From assembly GCA_032878915.1 (NCBI GenBank), contig JAVQMG010000108.1:5952001-6016000 (forward strand): a stretch of DNA of 64,000 nt, in the 5' to 3' direction. Positions 10,411 to 22,400 of this stretch are shown piece by piece. The translations under genes were made by a program, and so were the position numbers. The number at the start of each line of letters is the position of its first letter. Positions within the stretch are counted from its first letter, which is position 1. Under the pieces are notes generated by a model, which saw nothing but the letters and a program-made list of their open reading frames with translations, was not told the DNA's origin and searched no databases. This DNA is from Castanopsis chinensis (Eukaryota > Streptophyta > Magnoliopsida > Fagales > Fagaceae).

Positions 10411-13400
10411 CATAAGAACCTTCTGTCTCTCACAGAATTAGGGCCATAGATGCCAGAAAACGCCCAGACAAACTGATCTGACACACTTGAAAAACGACAA
10501 GAAACCGAAAACCACCCCACCGCTTCCTCCACCTTATTCACAACCCGAGTATCCCACATCAAAAGCAGCTAACCAAATTGAACCCGAAGCCTTTTATCCC
10601 TATCATTCAGCCCTCTAATGAAATAATCCAATTCATTGATTACCCACCACAGCCCACTCCTTACTTACATTCCACAAGGCATTTCTGCCCCGAGCTTACT
10701 GTGCTTCAATTGATCATCTGCTGCTTTACAGGCAGGATCAGGATCGGGTCTGACTCCAACTACGAGTAAGGCGGCGGGTTTACTAGAGAATTGGGTTGAT
10801 AATGGGAGCAATTCGGATAGTATGTCCACTGGGAGCGCGCAGTCTAGAGACCAGAGTCCCAATGTGTTGGCGCGTTCTAGATTACACAATGGGGAGTCCA
10901 CTTCTGAAGCAGGTACGCATTTCTTTTTGTTGTACATGTTCACAATGTTTGGATTCTTGTAATATTATTAATGCCTTGTATGCATAAATGTATTAAGTGA
11001 TTGTTGGATTTTTTGTTTGTATAATCAATTCGACTGCCATGGTTTTTGTTGTTTGTTTGAATGATTAAATGGGCACATTTTTTGTTTTCTTGACAAGTAA
11101 TTAAATGGGCACATTTGGATTGGAAGAAAGTTTGTGCAGATTTTTTTTCTGAGTAAATCCCTGACAAAAGAGTTGCTGGTTCTAAAACTTTCCTCAGATT
11201 AATGCCAAAATAGTGCCATCCACATCCCAACCTTCCCTCTGGAATCACGATAGCCCCCTTCCGTCGCCCATGAAGAAGTTCAGAAACCATTAAAAAGTTG
11301 CCATGTGCGTTTGACCCCAGTTGAAGGATGAACACTTGTAAATCCCAGCGTTACCTTCTCTCCAAGTGGAGCAAAACGTTCTACCTTCCCCAGGATTGAG
11401 ATTTAGTATTTCGTTTGGGAGCACCGAGATGGATGCAGGACATGCATATGATATATGTGCACATGGCAATATGCCAAATTTTGAAAATTTAGGTTATGAT
11501 ATGGTAGGGACACATTAATTATAAAAATGGAGATTTTGATTAATTGATATGAAAAGATAAACAAAAAATGCTAAAACTTGCCCATTATGTCTCAACAATA
11601 AAACTAATAGCAAGCTATAAATTTTATAGAGAGAAAGTGAGTGGTAGAGGGGGAGAGAAAATTAAATTAGTCCAAGAAGTATCTTGTGGTATCTGAGAAT
11701 ATCTGTGTTGAATGCTTAACCCCAACAGGTCACACAATTGGTTGGGAACAACGTCTTATGAACTAGAGGTCTCTTGTTTGAATTTCCCATTTTCCCTCCA
11801 TTTGGAGCAAAACTTATATATAAAAAGAAATTCTTGTCCATTGTGTATATGGCTACAAGTTTGAAGTTTTTGTGCTTTTGTGGGCATTTTAGTTGAGATG
11901 CAAGTTGAATAATAAATCTGTGTACCCATGAGTTTTGAACCTCATTTTTCACATTATTCTTGTACTGGTGTTATATGTGCCATAATATTGGGGAATCTGC
12001 TGCTGACTTTTGCTCATGCACAGTGGTGAGAAATATGTGGTTTTTATTTTCTTTGTTTGGAATATTTTGGGTTCTACCAAAGTGTCACAGTTATAAAGCT
12101 GTTGACGTCGGAGGTTTCAATGTCATTGTAGATCTAAAGCCAAGATTGTTGTCCTGTAATGCATTGTGTGGGTGATTTGGCGAGAGCGTAGTAGTAGAAC
12201 TTTTGATAGTATAGAGTGTCCAATTTGTGTTATCTAGCAATCCTTACTACAATATTTATTTGAGTTGCATTTTTCCATCACTGCATGTTTCAAATGAAGT
12301 AGAATTTAAATGGTCATAGTTATTTTTCTGTGGATGGAAATGATTTGGGCCTACCTTTCCACTATTAAAATGTGAAAATGATTGAGCATCTATTACCTTT
12401 CGATGGTTAGATTTTATGTAGGTCATGCATAATTAGACGTAGCTTAGTCTGGCACAAGTTTCTAAAGTTTGGTTGGAGGTTCTTTGGAGGCCTGGCTACC
12501 TGGAATTAGTTAGAAATCCTGTTTAATTTTATTTTCTTGGTTCAGTATGGGTGGATTTAGAAGTTTTTTTTTAATTGAATCTAAGTTGTTTCAGTTTGTG
12601 GTTGAGGAAGGAGGGAATTTTTACTCCCTTAAGATTTTTGAACGGGGAAAATACTACATGCAATCGGTTTTTATGGTAAGAGTGCAGCACTTTGGGTAAT
12701 GCGGAATCTGGAACACTCTATGATTGGGGTTAATCCTAAGCAATTTTTCATGTTCAGGGATGGTGATAATGCTTACACTTTGCAACAGGGGTCCAATTCG
12801 TTTGGACAGTACTTATCTATGATAGAGCTTAAGGTAGGGGGGCTGCGGAGAACTATCCTTATTCTTGCTGGAAAGTCATACCAAGGATGGAGAACTTTTG
12901 GGATTGAATTAAGAAGAATATTGGAACCATCCTAATATGCGTTGGGTGGATTGAATTTTGTACTGTACAAGTCTAAGTAGGTCCCAATATATCATGCTGC
13001 CAGGTCCTAGCTGTCAAAGCTCCAGTGTAGGCAAGGTTGAAGCCTGTTCAACAACCATGTATCAAAGAAAAGGTCAAGGATGGTGTTGTGAAGAATATTT
13101 TGGAGCTTCTGAGTGACAATTCTTGCACACAGGTAGGAGTTTTTGAAACTCAGGATGGTAGTTTTCCCCAGTCAACCGTTGGTGGTGGTGAGGGTGAAGA
13201 AGGTGATATTAATGGTAAGAATATTATTGTGGAGAAAATCCCGGAAGGTAATAATCTCAATATTCCTTTGAAGTTCAACTCGAATTCAAAAATTGTTGAG
13301 TTTGGAAAGTTGCGTGATAATAGGAAGTCACGTTGGTTAGGGAGAGGGCTGATTGTGGATGTGAATGAGTTTGGAAAGAGGCGGGTATCTTGGGATGGAG

Positions 13401-16400
13401 TTAAGGGTGGTAAGCAAGCTGGCAAATGGGTAGCAAGGGGGAGTATTAATGCTCAGAATAAAATAGTGGGTCTGGGCTCATGCAATCAGCAAGCCCACGT
13501 AACTTTGAGTAAAACAGTGGGTCTGTTGGGAAGTAAAGAGTCGACTGTGGGCTTGGGTTTGTCAAGCCCACATAAGTTTGAGACTGGAGAGAGTTCTATC
13601 AGTGGCCCAAATGTTCTGGAGACTTCCTGTCGGAACTGTTTATCTAATCCGAGCTCAGGTAGGAGTGAAATCACTGCCTCGAAGAAATTTGAGAGCTCCA
13701 TGGACTCACCTATGACAGCGGTGGTGCTTGCGATGTCGCCGAAGGTGACCTCAGACTTGATCTCTACCTTAGTAGCGACGGAAGAGGTAGGTGAGGGTGG
13801 TTAGCACAGCCCGACCCAACTTGTTTCGACACCCACCATGCCGATAGGACTAGAGGTGGTGGTCCATGCCTCCCACGACCCGCTATCGGCGAGCAGTGAC
13901 TCGAGTGGGTCGATATTGGCGCTGGTGGTGTCCTCGGCCAAGATGTTTTCCATTTCGGTGCTGGAAGTGAGAGGTGCTGATGGTTTTAGCAGTTTGAGAA
14001 GTCAGACTCAGCCCTCCACCATGCCAGTCAGACCAGTGGGGGTGGTCTAGGCACCCAGTGAATCGGTAATTACCTCTAGTGACCCGGATGGTGTCGGCAT
14101 TGTTGTCTTTGACTTCTCAAGTGGCAACAGAGGATGGGGAAGAGGAGTTTGTGGGTTTGGAAGGATCGGTCACTACAAATAATGATTCTGATTTTGAGGG
14201 AGTTCATCTACCTGGTCCCACTATTAGGGAATTGGTTGGAGATATGGATAAGTCTTGGGGTGATTCCAAAGATTGGATGCTACAATTGCGTGATGGACGA
14301 CAATTAGTGCTTCCACTGTCACTGTATCGATCTCCAGATTGCATGTCGGTCTGCTCAGGCATGGAGGGAGAGTGTATACTAGGTAATGCATCTATTATTA
14401 ATGAAGGGCAGAGGACTAGTTGGCAGATGAGGGTGAGGGGCTCGTGAGTCTTCGTTTGTGGTTCCTGGGTCAGAGAAGGAGATGTGGGAATTTGATGAAG
14501 GGTTGAGGTCTTGGGAGAGAGGTGTTGAGTCATTAGTTGTGGTACCTTTGGCCACTGAAGGTCCTTTGGAGGTGGTGCCTAGTCATGGGAAGGAGTTTGG
14601 GTGTAAGGAGAGTGTTGATAATTGTCAGTTATTACAATAGGTCATCAATAGGATAAAGGCTTTTAAGAAATCTGTGGGCACTTTGTTAGAAGGTTTTGAG
14701 GAGCAAATTAGTGGATTGTTATTAGCTATAGAGGCCTGAAAAAAATATAAGCAGAAATGTGTGGTGGGTGACCAGATGAAGTTGGTCAAGTCTGGCTAGA
14801 AAGTTCAGCGGGAGTCGAAAAATTTGTTGTCATCCTTGAATGTTGAGTATGGTCCACATAAAGCAAGGTGTGCAAGTATTGAGTGGGCTGTTGTGCCTTA
14901 TCAATGAGTTTGAAGATTATTTCTTGGAATGTTAAAGGATTGAATGAGCAGGATAAAAGGCTCAGAGTTAGAAATTTGATTAGGAAATAGGGGCCAGATG
15001 TGGTTTGTCTTCAAGAAACCAAAATGGGACTGATTAATAGAGCGGTGGTTCGTAGCTTATGGGGTGGCTGACATGTTTACTGGTCTTACTTAGGTTCTTG
15101 TGGAGCTTCTGGAGGGGTGTTAGTGAGGTGGGACACTCGGGTAGTGAATAAAATGGAGGAAGCAGTGGGGAGATTTTCAGTTTCTTGTAAGTTTACAAGT
15201 GTGTTAGATCAGTTTGTTTGGGCATTTACTGGTGTTTATGGTCCTAATTTACACCGAGATGGGAGGTTTTTTTTGGGAGGAACTCTGTGGTTTGAATAGC
15301 TGGTGGAGTGTTCCATGGTGTGTGGGTGGTGATTTTAATGTGGTTAGGTTCTCTTCTGAACGATTGGGGTCTAATTCTTTCACTGCTGCTATGCGGGAGT
15401 TTTCCAATTTTATTTTGGAACAGGGTCTCATTGATTTTCCATTGCAAGGGGGAACTTTTACTTGGTCAAATTCTCGAGAAGTTGTTTCGAAGGCTAGGCT
15501 GGACAGATTCTTATTTTCTGCAGATTGGGAGGATAAGTATCCAACAATTTCTCAAAGACGGTTGTCCAGGTTGTGCTCGGATCATTTTCCAATTGTCCAT
15601 GGGGGTGGATCTTTTCAGAGAGGGAGTAGGCCGTTTAGATTTGAGAATGTGGCTTAAGGATGAGGGTTTTGTGCGTAGGGTTCGGTCTTGGTGGGAATCC
15701 TATCAGTTTCAAGGTGCACCGAGTTTTGTTTTGGCCAACAAATTAAAACTTTTAAAAAATGATTTGAACAGATGGAATGTGAAGGTGTTTGGTCATGTTG
15801 AAGATCGGATTAAAAAATTGTGGAAGTACTTGAGTGTTCTAGAGAATATTGAGGATAGTTGGGGTTTATCAGCGGAGGAAATGGTAGAAGTGGGAAGAAT
15901 TTGTGATGAGTTGGAAAAAGCTACTTTGTTGGAAGAAATTTATTGGAGGCAGAAATCTAGAGTTCTTTGTGTTAGGGAAGGAGACAAGAATACTAAATTT
16001 TTTCACCGTATAGTGAACTCTCACAGGAGGGTTAATTCTATTGATAGGCTTATCGTGGATGGGGAGTTGTCCTCGGACCCAGCAGCTATAGCAGATTGTA
16101 TCTCTCATTTTTATAGGCAGTTTTATTTTGAGGGTGTGGCTCATAGACTTGTCTTAGATGATGTGGACTTCTCTAGTATCTCGATGGAAGATGCAAGTTG
16201 GCTAGATAGGCCTTTTGAGGAGGAAGAGGTGTTTGGAGTAACCATTGATTTTAATGGTGATAAGGTGCCTGGCCTAGATGGCTTTTCCATGGCATTCTTC
16301 TAGTCTTGCTGGTGTGTTTTGAAAACAGAAATTATGGCTGTATTCCACAATTTTCATACTCAGGCGGTGTTTGAGAAGAGTCTTAATGCTTTGTTCGTTG

Positions 16401-19400
16401 CCCTTATTCCCAAAAAAGTGGATGCTGTGGAGGTAAAGGATTTTCGGCCTATAAGCTTAGTTGGTGGGATTTATAAGATCTAAGGTGCTGGCTAATCGTC
16501 TTAGTAGGGTGGTGCATAGGCTTATTTCGGACTCGCAAAATGCCTTTGTGAAGGGCAGACAAATTGTAGACTCCATCTTTATTGCTTCTGAATGTATTGA
16601 TAGTAGATTGAAGTCAGGAATTCTAGGTGTGTTGTGTAAATTGGATGTGAAGAAGGCTTATGATCATGTGAGTTGGGGTTTTTTAATGTATATGCTTCAG
16701 CACTGTGGTTTTTAAGAAAAATGGAGAAAATGGATACGGTATTGCATCTCAACTGTAAAGTTTTACATTCTAATCAATGGTAGTCCTTCTGATTTCTTTG
16801 GAAGTTCTAGGGGCCTTCGGCAAGGGAACCCATTATCTCCATTGTTGTTTGATATTGTGATGGAGGCATTACGTTGTATGTTGGATGTGGCTGCCTCCGA
16901 GAGAAAATTCTCAGGCTTTTTTGTGGGTAGTACAGCTGGTCCATCAGTGATGGTGTCTCACCTTCTATTTGCAGATGGCATCCTGATTTTTTGTGATGTG
17001 GAATCTTCTCAGATTGTTAATTAGAGGGCCATTCTTGCTAGATTTGAGGTGTCAGGGATTCGTATTAATTTGAGGAAATCTGAGTTGGTACCTGTTGGTG
17101 TGGTGCACAATATGGAGGCTTTGGTGGGTCTGTTAGGGTGTGGGCAGTCTTCTCTGACCTTAAAATATTTGGGCCTTCCATTAGGTGCTAAGTTTAAGGA
17201 TTTATCTGTTTGGAATCCTATCCTAGAGAGAATGGAGAGGAGATTAGCAGGTTGGAAGAGACTGTCTTTATCTAAAGGGGGTAAGGTGACACTCATTAAA
17301 AGCTCACTCTTGTCTTTACCTGCATACTTCCTTTTCCTTCTCTCTTTATCGGGAAAGGTGGCAAAGCGTATGAAGAAATTACAGCGAGATTTTCTGTGGA
17401 ATGGGATTGGTGGTGAACCTAAAATTCATGTAGTTAAATGGGCCAAGGTCTGTAAGCCTTTGTAGGTTCGGGGATTGGGTATAAGACGTTTGGGAACCTT
17501 TAATTCTACCTTGCTAGGGAAATGGTTGTGGAGGTATGGCATGGAGACTGATGCTTTATGGAGGAGGGTTATAGAGGCGAAATATGAGAATATTTGGGGT
17601 GGTTGGTGTATGAAAAAGGTGACAAGTCCTTATGGGGCCAGCCTGTGGAGATACATTAGAAGTGGCTGGTTGAACTTCTCTAAACTTCTTGTATATGATG
17701 TGGGGGATGATACTAGAGTGAAATTTTGGTAGCATGTGTGGTGTGGGGATTGTACTTTCCAAGAGGCTTTTCCGGAGCTTTATTGTCTTAGTAGGTCAAA
17801 GGATTCCTCGGTGGCTGAAGTTATGGGTTGGTCTGCTAGGAGGTTTCACTGGAATGTGTAATTTCATTGTCCTCCACAAGATTGGAAAGAAGAAGCCTTT
17901 GATCGGTTTATGGGGTTGGTCTATTCTTCGACAGTGAGGGGGTTTGGTCTAGATAAGGTTGGTTGGAAGCCTGCAAGGAATAGAGGTATTGAGGTTAGAG
18001 GATATTAAAACTCCTTCTACCCTTCTACTCTTGTTTCCTTCCCATGGAGAATGATATGGCAATCGAAGGTTCCTCCAAGGGTAGCTTTCTTTTCTTGGTT
18101 TGCTTTCTTAGGTAAGATCTTAACAATAGACAACTTTCGTAAAAGACGTGTGCTAGTGCTTGACTGGTGCTATATGTGTAAGAGATGTGGGGAGTCGGTG
18201 GATCATATTCTACTTCATTTCCCCATAGCTTGGGAGTTGTGGTCTATGGTTTTCTGCTTGTTTGGTATTCAATGGGTTATGCCTCATACTGTTCTTGCAC
18301 TGTTTGAGGCTTGGCAAGGAAGTTTGTGCGACATTGTCACTTTGATGTTTGGAGATTAGTGCCTTATTGCTTGATATGGTGCATTTGGTGTGAAAGGAAT
18401 GCTTGAAGCTTTGAGAAATGTGAACGTTCTTTGCTAGAGCTTAAGTCTTTTTTCTTGCACGCTCTATTTGAATGGAGTGTGGTTTTTTCTCATTTTTCTT
18501 GCTCTTCTTTTTCTATTTTTCTTGATTACTGTACTTTTGTTTACTGATTGATACCCCCATAGTACATCCCCAATGTACTCGGTTTGGCACTTTTTCTATT
18601 TTTAATAATATTCTTATGTTGCTTATCAAAAAGGAAAAAAAAAATATTTGAGTGGTGGTTGTCTTAGGCAACATCCTTTCATGATAGTTTGCTCTTGATT
18701 GTGTGATTTCCTTTGTGGGAAAATCTTATATTGTGCTTTTTTTTTTTTTTTTAGTGTAATTATTTTTAACTATAAAAAAGGATTTAAAAGAATTAGTAAA
18801 CTTGGGTACCTTGACAAAAGAAGTGAAAATACTATAAACCCCAAATAGTGAAAATACTATAATCACATCCTTTCAATCCAATATTGTTTTTACACATCAA
18901 GGTGTTGGTTTTATTGTTCTACTACCTCTGATTTACAAGTACCCAAGGTAGTCAAAGGCGAAAGGCGGCGACCTTAAGGCGCCAAGGCCTTGTATCGCCT
19001 GAGGAGTGAGGCGACAAAAAGGCGCTAGCCCGAGTAAAGCAAGGCGCCAAATTCTTAATATATTTATTTTACATATAGAACTTGAATTATATGTACCTAG
19101 TGTATTATAATATTATAATGAAGTTTTTTACAATGTGTAGCATGAAGAAATTAGGTCTATCAAATTATTTCAAAATAGGATTAACATGGTTTAGGCTCTA
19201 TTAGTTAGTTCTAACAATATATTTTACAATAAGCTTCTATATAACAATAAGTCTTACAAAACAAATTTGTAAATTAATTTAATAATAGGTTTTATAACAT
19301 GCCTTTTGAAATTAATAGTCTAAAAATAGGTTTCACAACAAACTTCTATAAAAAAAAAAAAAAAAAAAAAAAAAAACTTGAGGTGCTTGCCTTAGCGCCT

Positions 19401-22400
19401 TTTTCATGGCTTAAGGCAGTCGCCTTGCTCACCTAGGCTCTAAAGGTGAGTGCCTCACTAAAGGCGCCTTGCGTTTGAGGCGCCTCGCCTCACCCGGGCG
19501 CCTAGGCGAGCACCCGGCTTGCCTTTGACTACACTACAAGAACCATTTGTCTTAGGCAACATCCTTTCATGTTCATTTAAAAACTTCATTAGCTCTCTTC
19601 TTTTTTGTAATTAGCTTTCTGATTTTTTCTTTCCACTTTTTGTACTTTTTGACTCTTTTATGCTTTTCATGCATATTGTAGTGTCTTTAATGAACTTTTT
19701 CTTACCTATACAAAAAACAAAAAAACAAGAGGAAAGGGAAGAAAATATGAAGCTCTTGACATGTAGCAATGACATTGTAATAGAAGGTGACTATGAGCAA
19801 GGCTAACTAGGTCCCTAAGAAAAGGGTTGATTTTTTTACTAATACTTGTGCACTGGAAAGGATTTTAAAAGTTGATAATTTCATTAAAAGGAATGTGATA
19901 CTTGTAAATGAGAGGTAGCAGAACCATAAAACCAATACCTTGATGTGCAAACACAATATTGGATTGTGTTTGCTGGGCATCCGGCTAGTGTTTGGTTGAT
20001 AGGAAATTTTGGAAGAACATAGTATTGAACTTGAAGGAAATTTAGGCGCCACACCTGAACCTGATTTAAATGATTTGGGGTCTTGATCAATGAAGGTTTC
20101 AGTAGAACATCTGTCGAGAATGACTACAAACAGCCTATTCAAGGTTCCTTTTTGACGGATAATTCTTCGAGTTTTGCTTCCATTGAATTTACCTTCTCAC
20201 ATAATTGGTCCAAAGTGTTCTTTGGTTTGTAATCTTGTGAAAAAACCTTGAATTGGGACTCTAATTGCAACTTTAGTCACCATTGTTTTAGATGAGAAAT
20301 TTTTTCTAGCGGTTGGTTAAAGAATATTTTAGCAAAAGACTTGTTGTAGGATTTTGGCTCTGATACCAAATTGACATAGAACAAATTAGAGAACTTGTCT
20401 GTGTGCTTGTGGTGGGTTAAGGTTTAGGAAGATTTGTAGATTTTAGGTTTAGAACCCTTAGAGAAGAAGGGTTTGGGTTCAAAATAGAAAATATTCGATT
20501 TGTAGTTGGAAAGAGAAGAAAAGAAATTGAACTAGGAATTTTTTATACTTGTGAACAGTGCATGAACAGTTTCATGAACAATACCCTAAGGCCTAGAGGA
20601 AGAAAAGAAGAAAGAAGAGAAAGGGAGGAAAAAGAAACCTAATACCAACGTGCCTTAATACTTAAAATGCTCAATAATAATCAATTCTAACTTATTTGAG
20701 TACAATAAGACATTTTTATACACTCGTAACTTCTCCTAGTAGATCTAGGTTTTCTACTTTGACTAGTAAACCAGAACCTACACATTTTTTTTGATAAGTA
20801 ATTAACTTCATTGGAAAAATATAGAATACAAAATCGAAGCACACAGGTAGTGTGCAAAAGAAACAGGGAATCTCCCCATCCCCCCCCCCAAAAAAAAAAA
20901 AAGAACAGGGACTCATGAAAAGTACATCTATCAATCAAATCAAACAAAGAACAAAAAAGTGAAAACACCCGTTGCATTTGTCCATTCTAATAAGTTCTAG
21001 AGAAAATAGAAGTTGTGGTCCTGGATTAATCTTTCATTCCCTTCAAAGGTCCGAGCATTTTTCTCCTGCCAAATATCCTACATAAGGCAGTGAGGGATCA
21101 TGTTCCAAATCGCTGCATTTCTGTTTTCTAAACTTGCCAAGCCAACTAGCTAGAAGCTCCACATCATCACATATCTTGGCATAACCCAATAAACCCCTAA
21201 CAGTGAGAATTCTATAATCCACATCTATGTAGTAACCGAGCAACGTACGAGTAAATGAGTACTAGATTCCCCAACACCAATTGAGGACTACATTCAGTTG
21301 CCTTTGTAGATTGTCAATAGTTAAGATTTGTCCCCATACCTCTATTTACAGGAAGACACTAACCTTTGTTGGCACATTTAGTTTCCAGAGTCTTCCATGA
21401 AAAGGACATATGAGAACTGGAGTGTAAAGCCTTATAATAGGAATGAATATAAAAAATCTTCCAAGAGGAAGGTTTCGAGAAAAGCTTGTCCATTCCATCT
21501 CCTCTCCACACTCTAGAATAATTAAGATTTATAAAGGCAGCGATTGACTCTTAACTCCCAATCTTGAGCCGATCGAATAAAATTGACATTCCAATGATAA
21601 CTAGCTCCTGAGAGAGAGATGAGATCAGGCATTGAAGCATCCCTATTACATGCAATGCAAAAAAACTCTGGAAGTATATCTTTCAGAGGAGGTACCATGC
21701 TTCAAGGATCATGCCAAAATTTAATAGACAAACCATTACCCACTTTGAAGCTAGCAAAACAATGTAAAGTATCCCACCCCTTCTGAATACTCTGCCAAGG
21801 GCAGACCCTATAAGGCCCCTGTACAACATTAGAAACCCATACTTCAGATCCACAACCCTTCTCCATGAAGTACCATAGCATTCTGCTTTCTGCCAGAACC
21901 ACTTTCCCAAAAACTACACATAAAGACTCATAAACTGAATAAGATTTATTAATAAAAGAAAACCCATGGCCCATGCCCAACAATTGTAGAATTACTAAAT
22001 TACCCTTTGACTCTAGAATGACCATTCATTTACTTATCTTTTGACTTGGAATCTCACCAAGGCAGGGCCCTTTGGATCCATCCTTGAGGAGTAAACCACG
22101 GATACATGACCCACCTGCTAGATTCATGTATTAGGTAATTTAGGGGAACTCCTAGTGGAGATCGAAAGCAGGATGTCTGGGTCTACAACTCATCCCAAGC
22201 CTCCAACCACTAGACTCCACTAGAATGACCAAATAACATAAAATAAAAAGATAAACCTTAGTTAATTCCCATGGACACTAATTCTTAAAGCCTTAACCTT
22301 ACTCTTCCAAAGAGGATATTCTTTCTCTGATCATGTTATGGTTGTACCATCACAATTGCTTCAGGTGGCTTTCTCTGGGACCTTTCCTGTGGTCATGGCT

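Larger units (their letters stand above)
12266..18644 (+). mobile_element. Nearly full-length L1-type LINE, inactive
   Basis: About 6.4 kb with ORF1, an endonuclease-reverse transcriptase ORF2, a zinc-binding tail, a 3' end reading ttgcttatcaaaa and a short A-rich tail. The 9-mer tatttgagt occurs at 12257-12265 and directly after the tail at 18645-18653, a candidate target duplication that sets the 5' edge. The length suits a complete plant L1. ORF2 has several frameshifts and stops and a changed catalytic motif, so it cannot move by its own enzymes. Confidence 0.8.
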
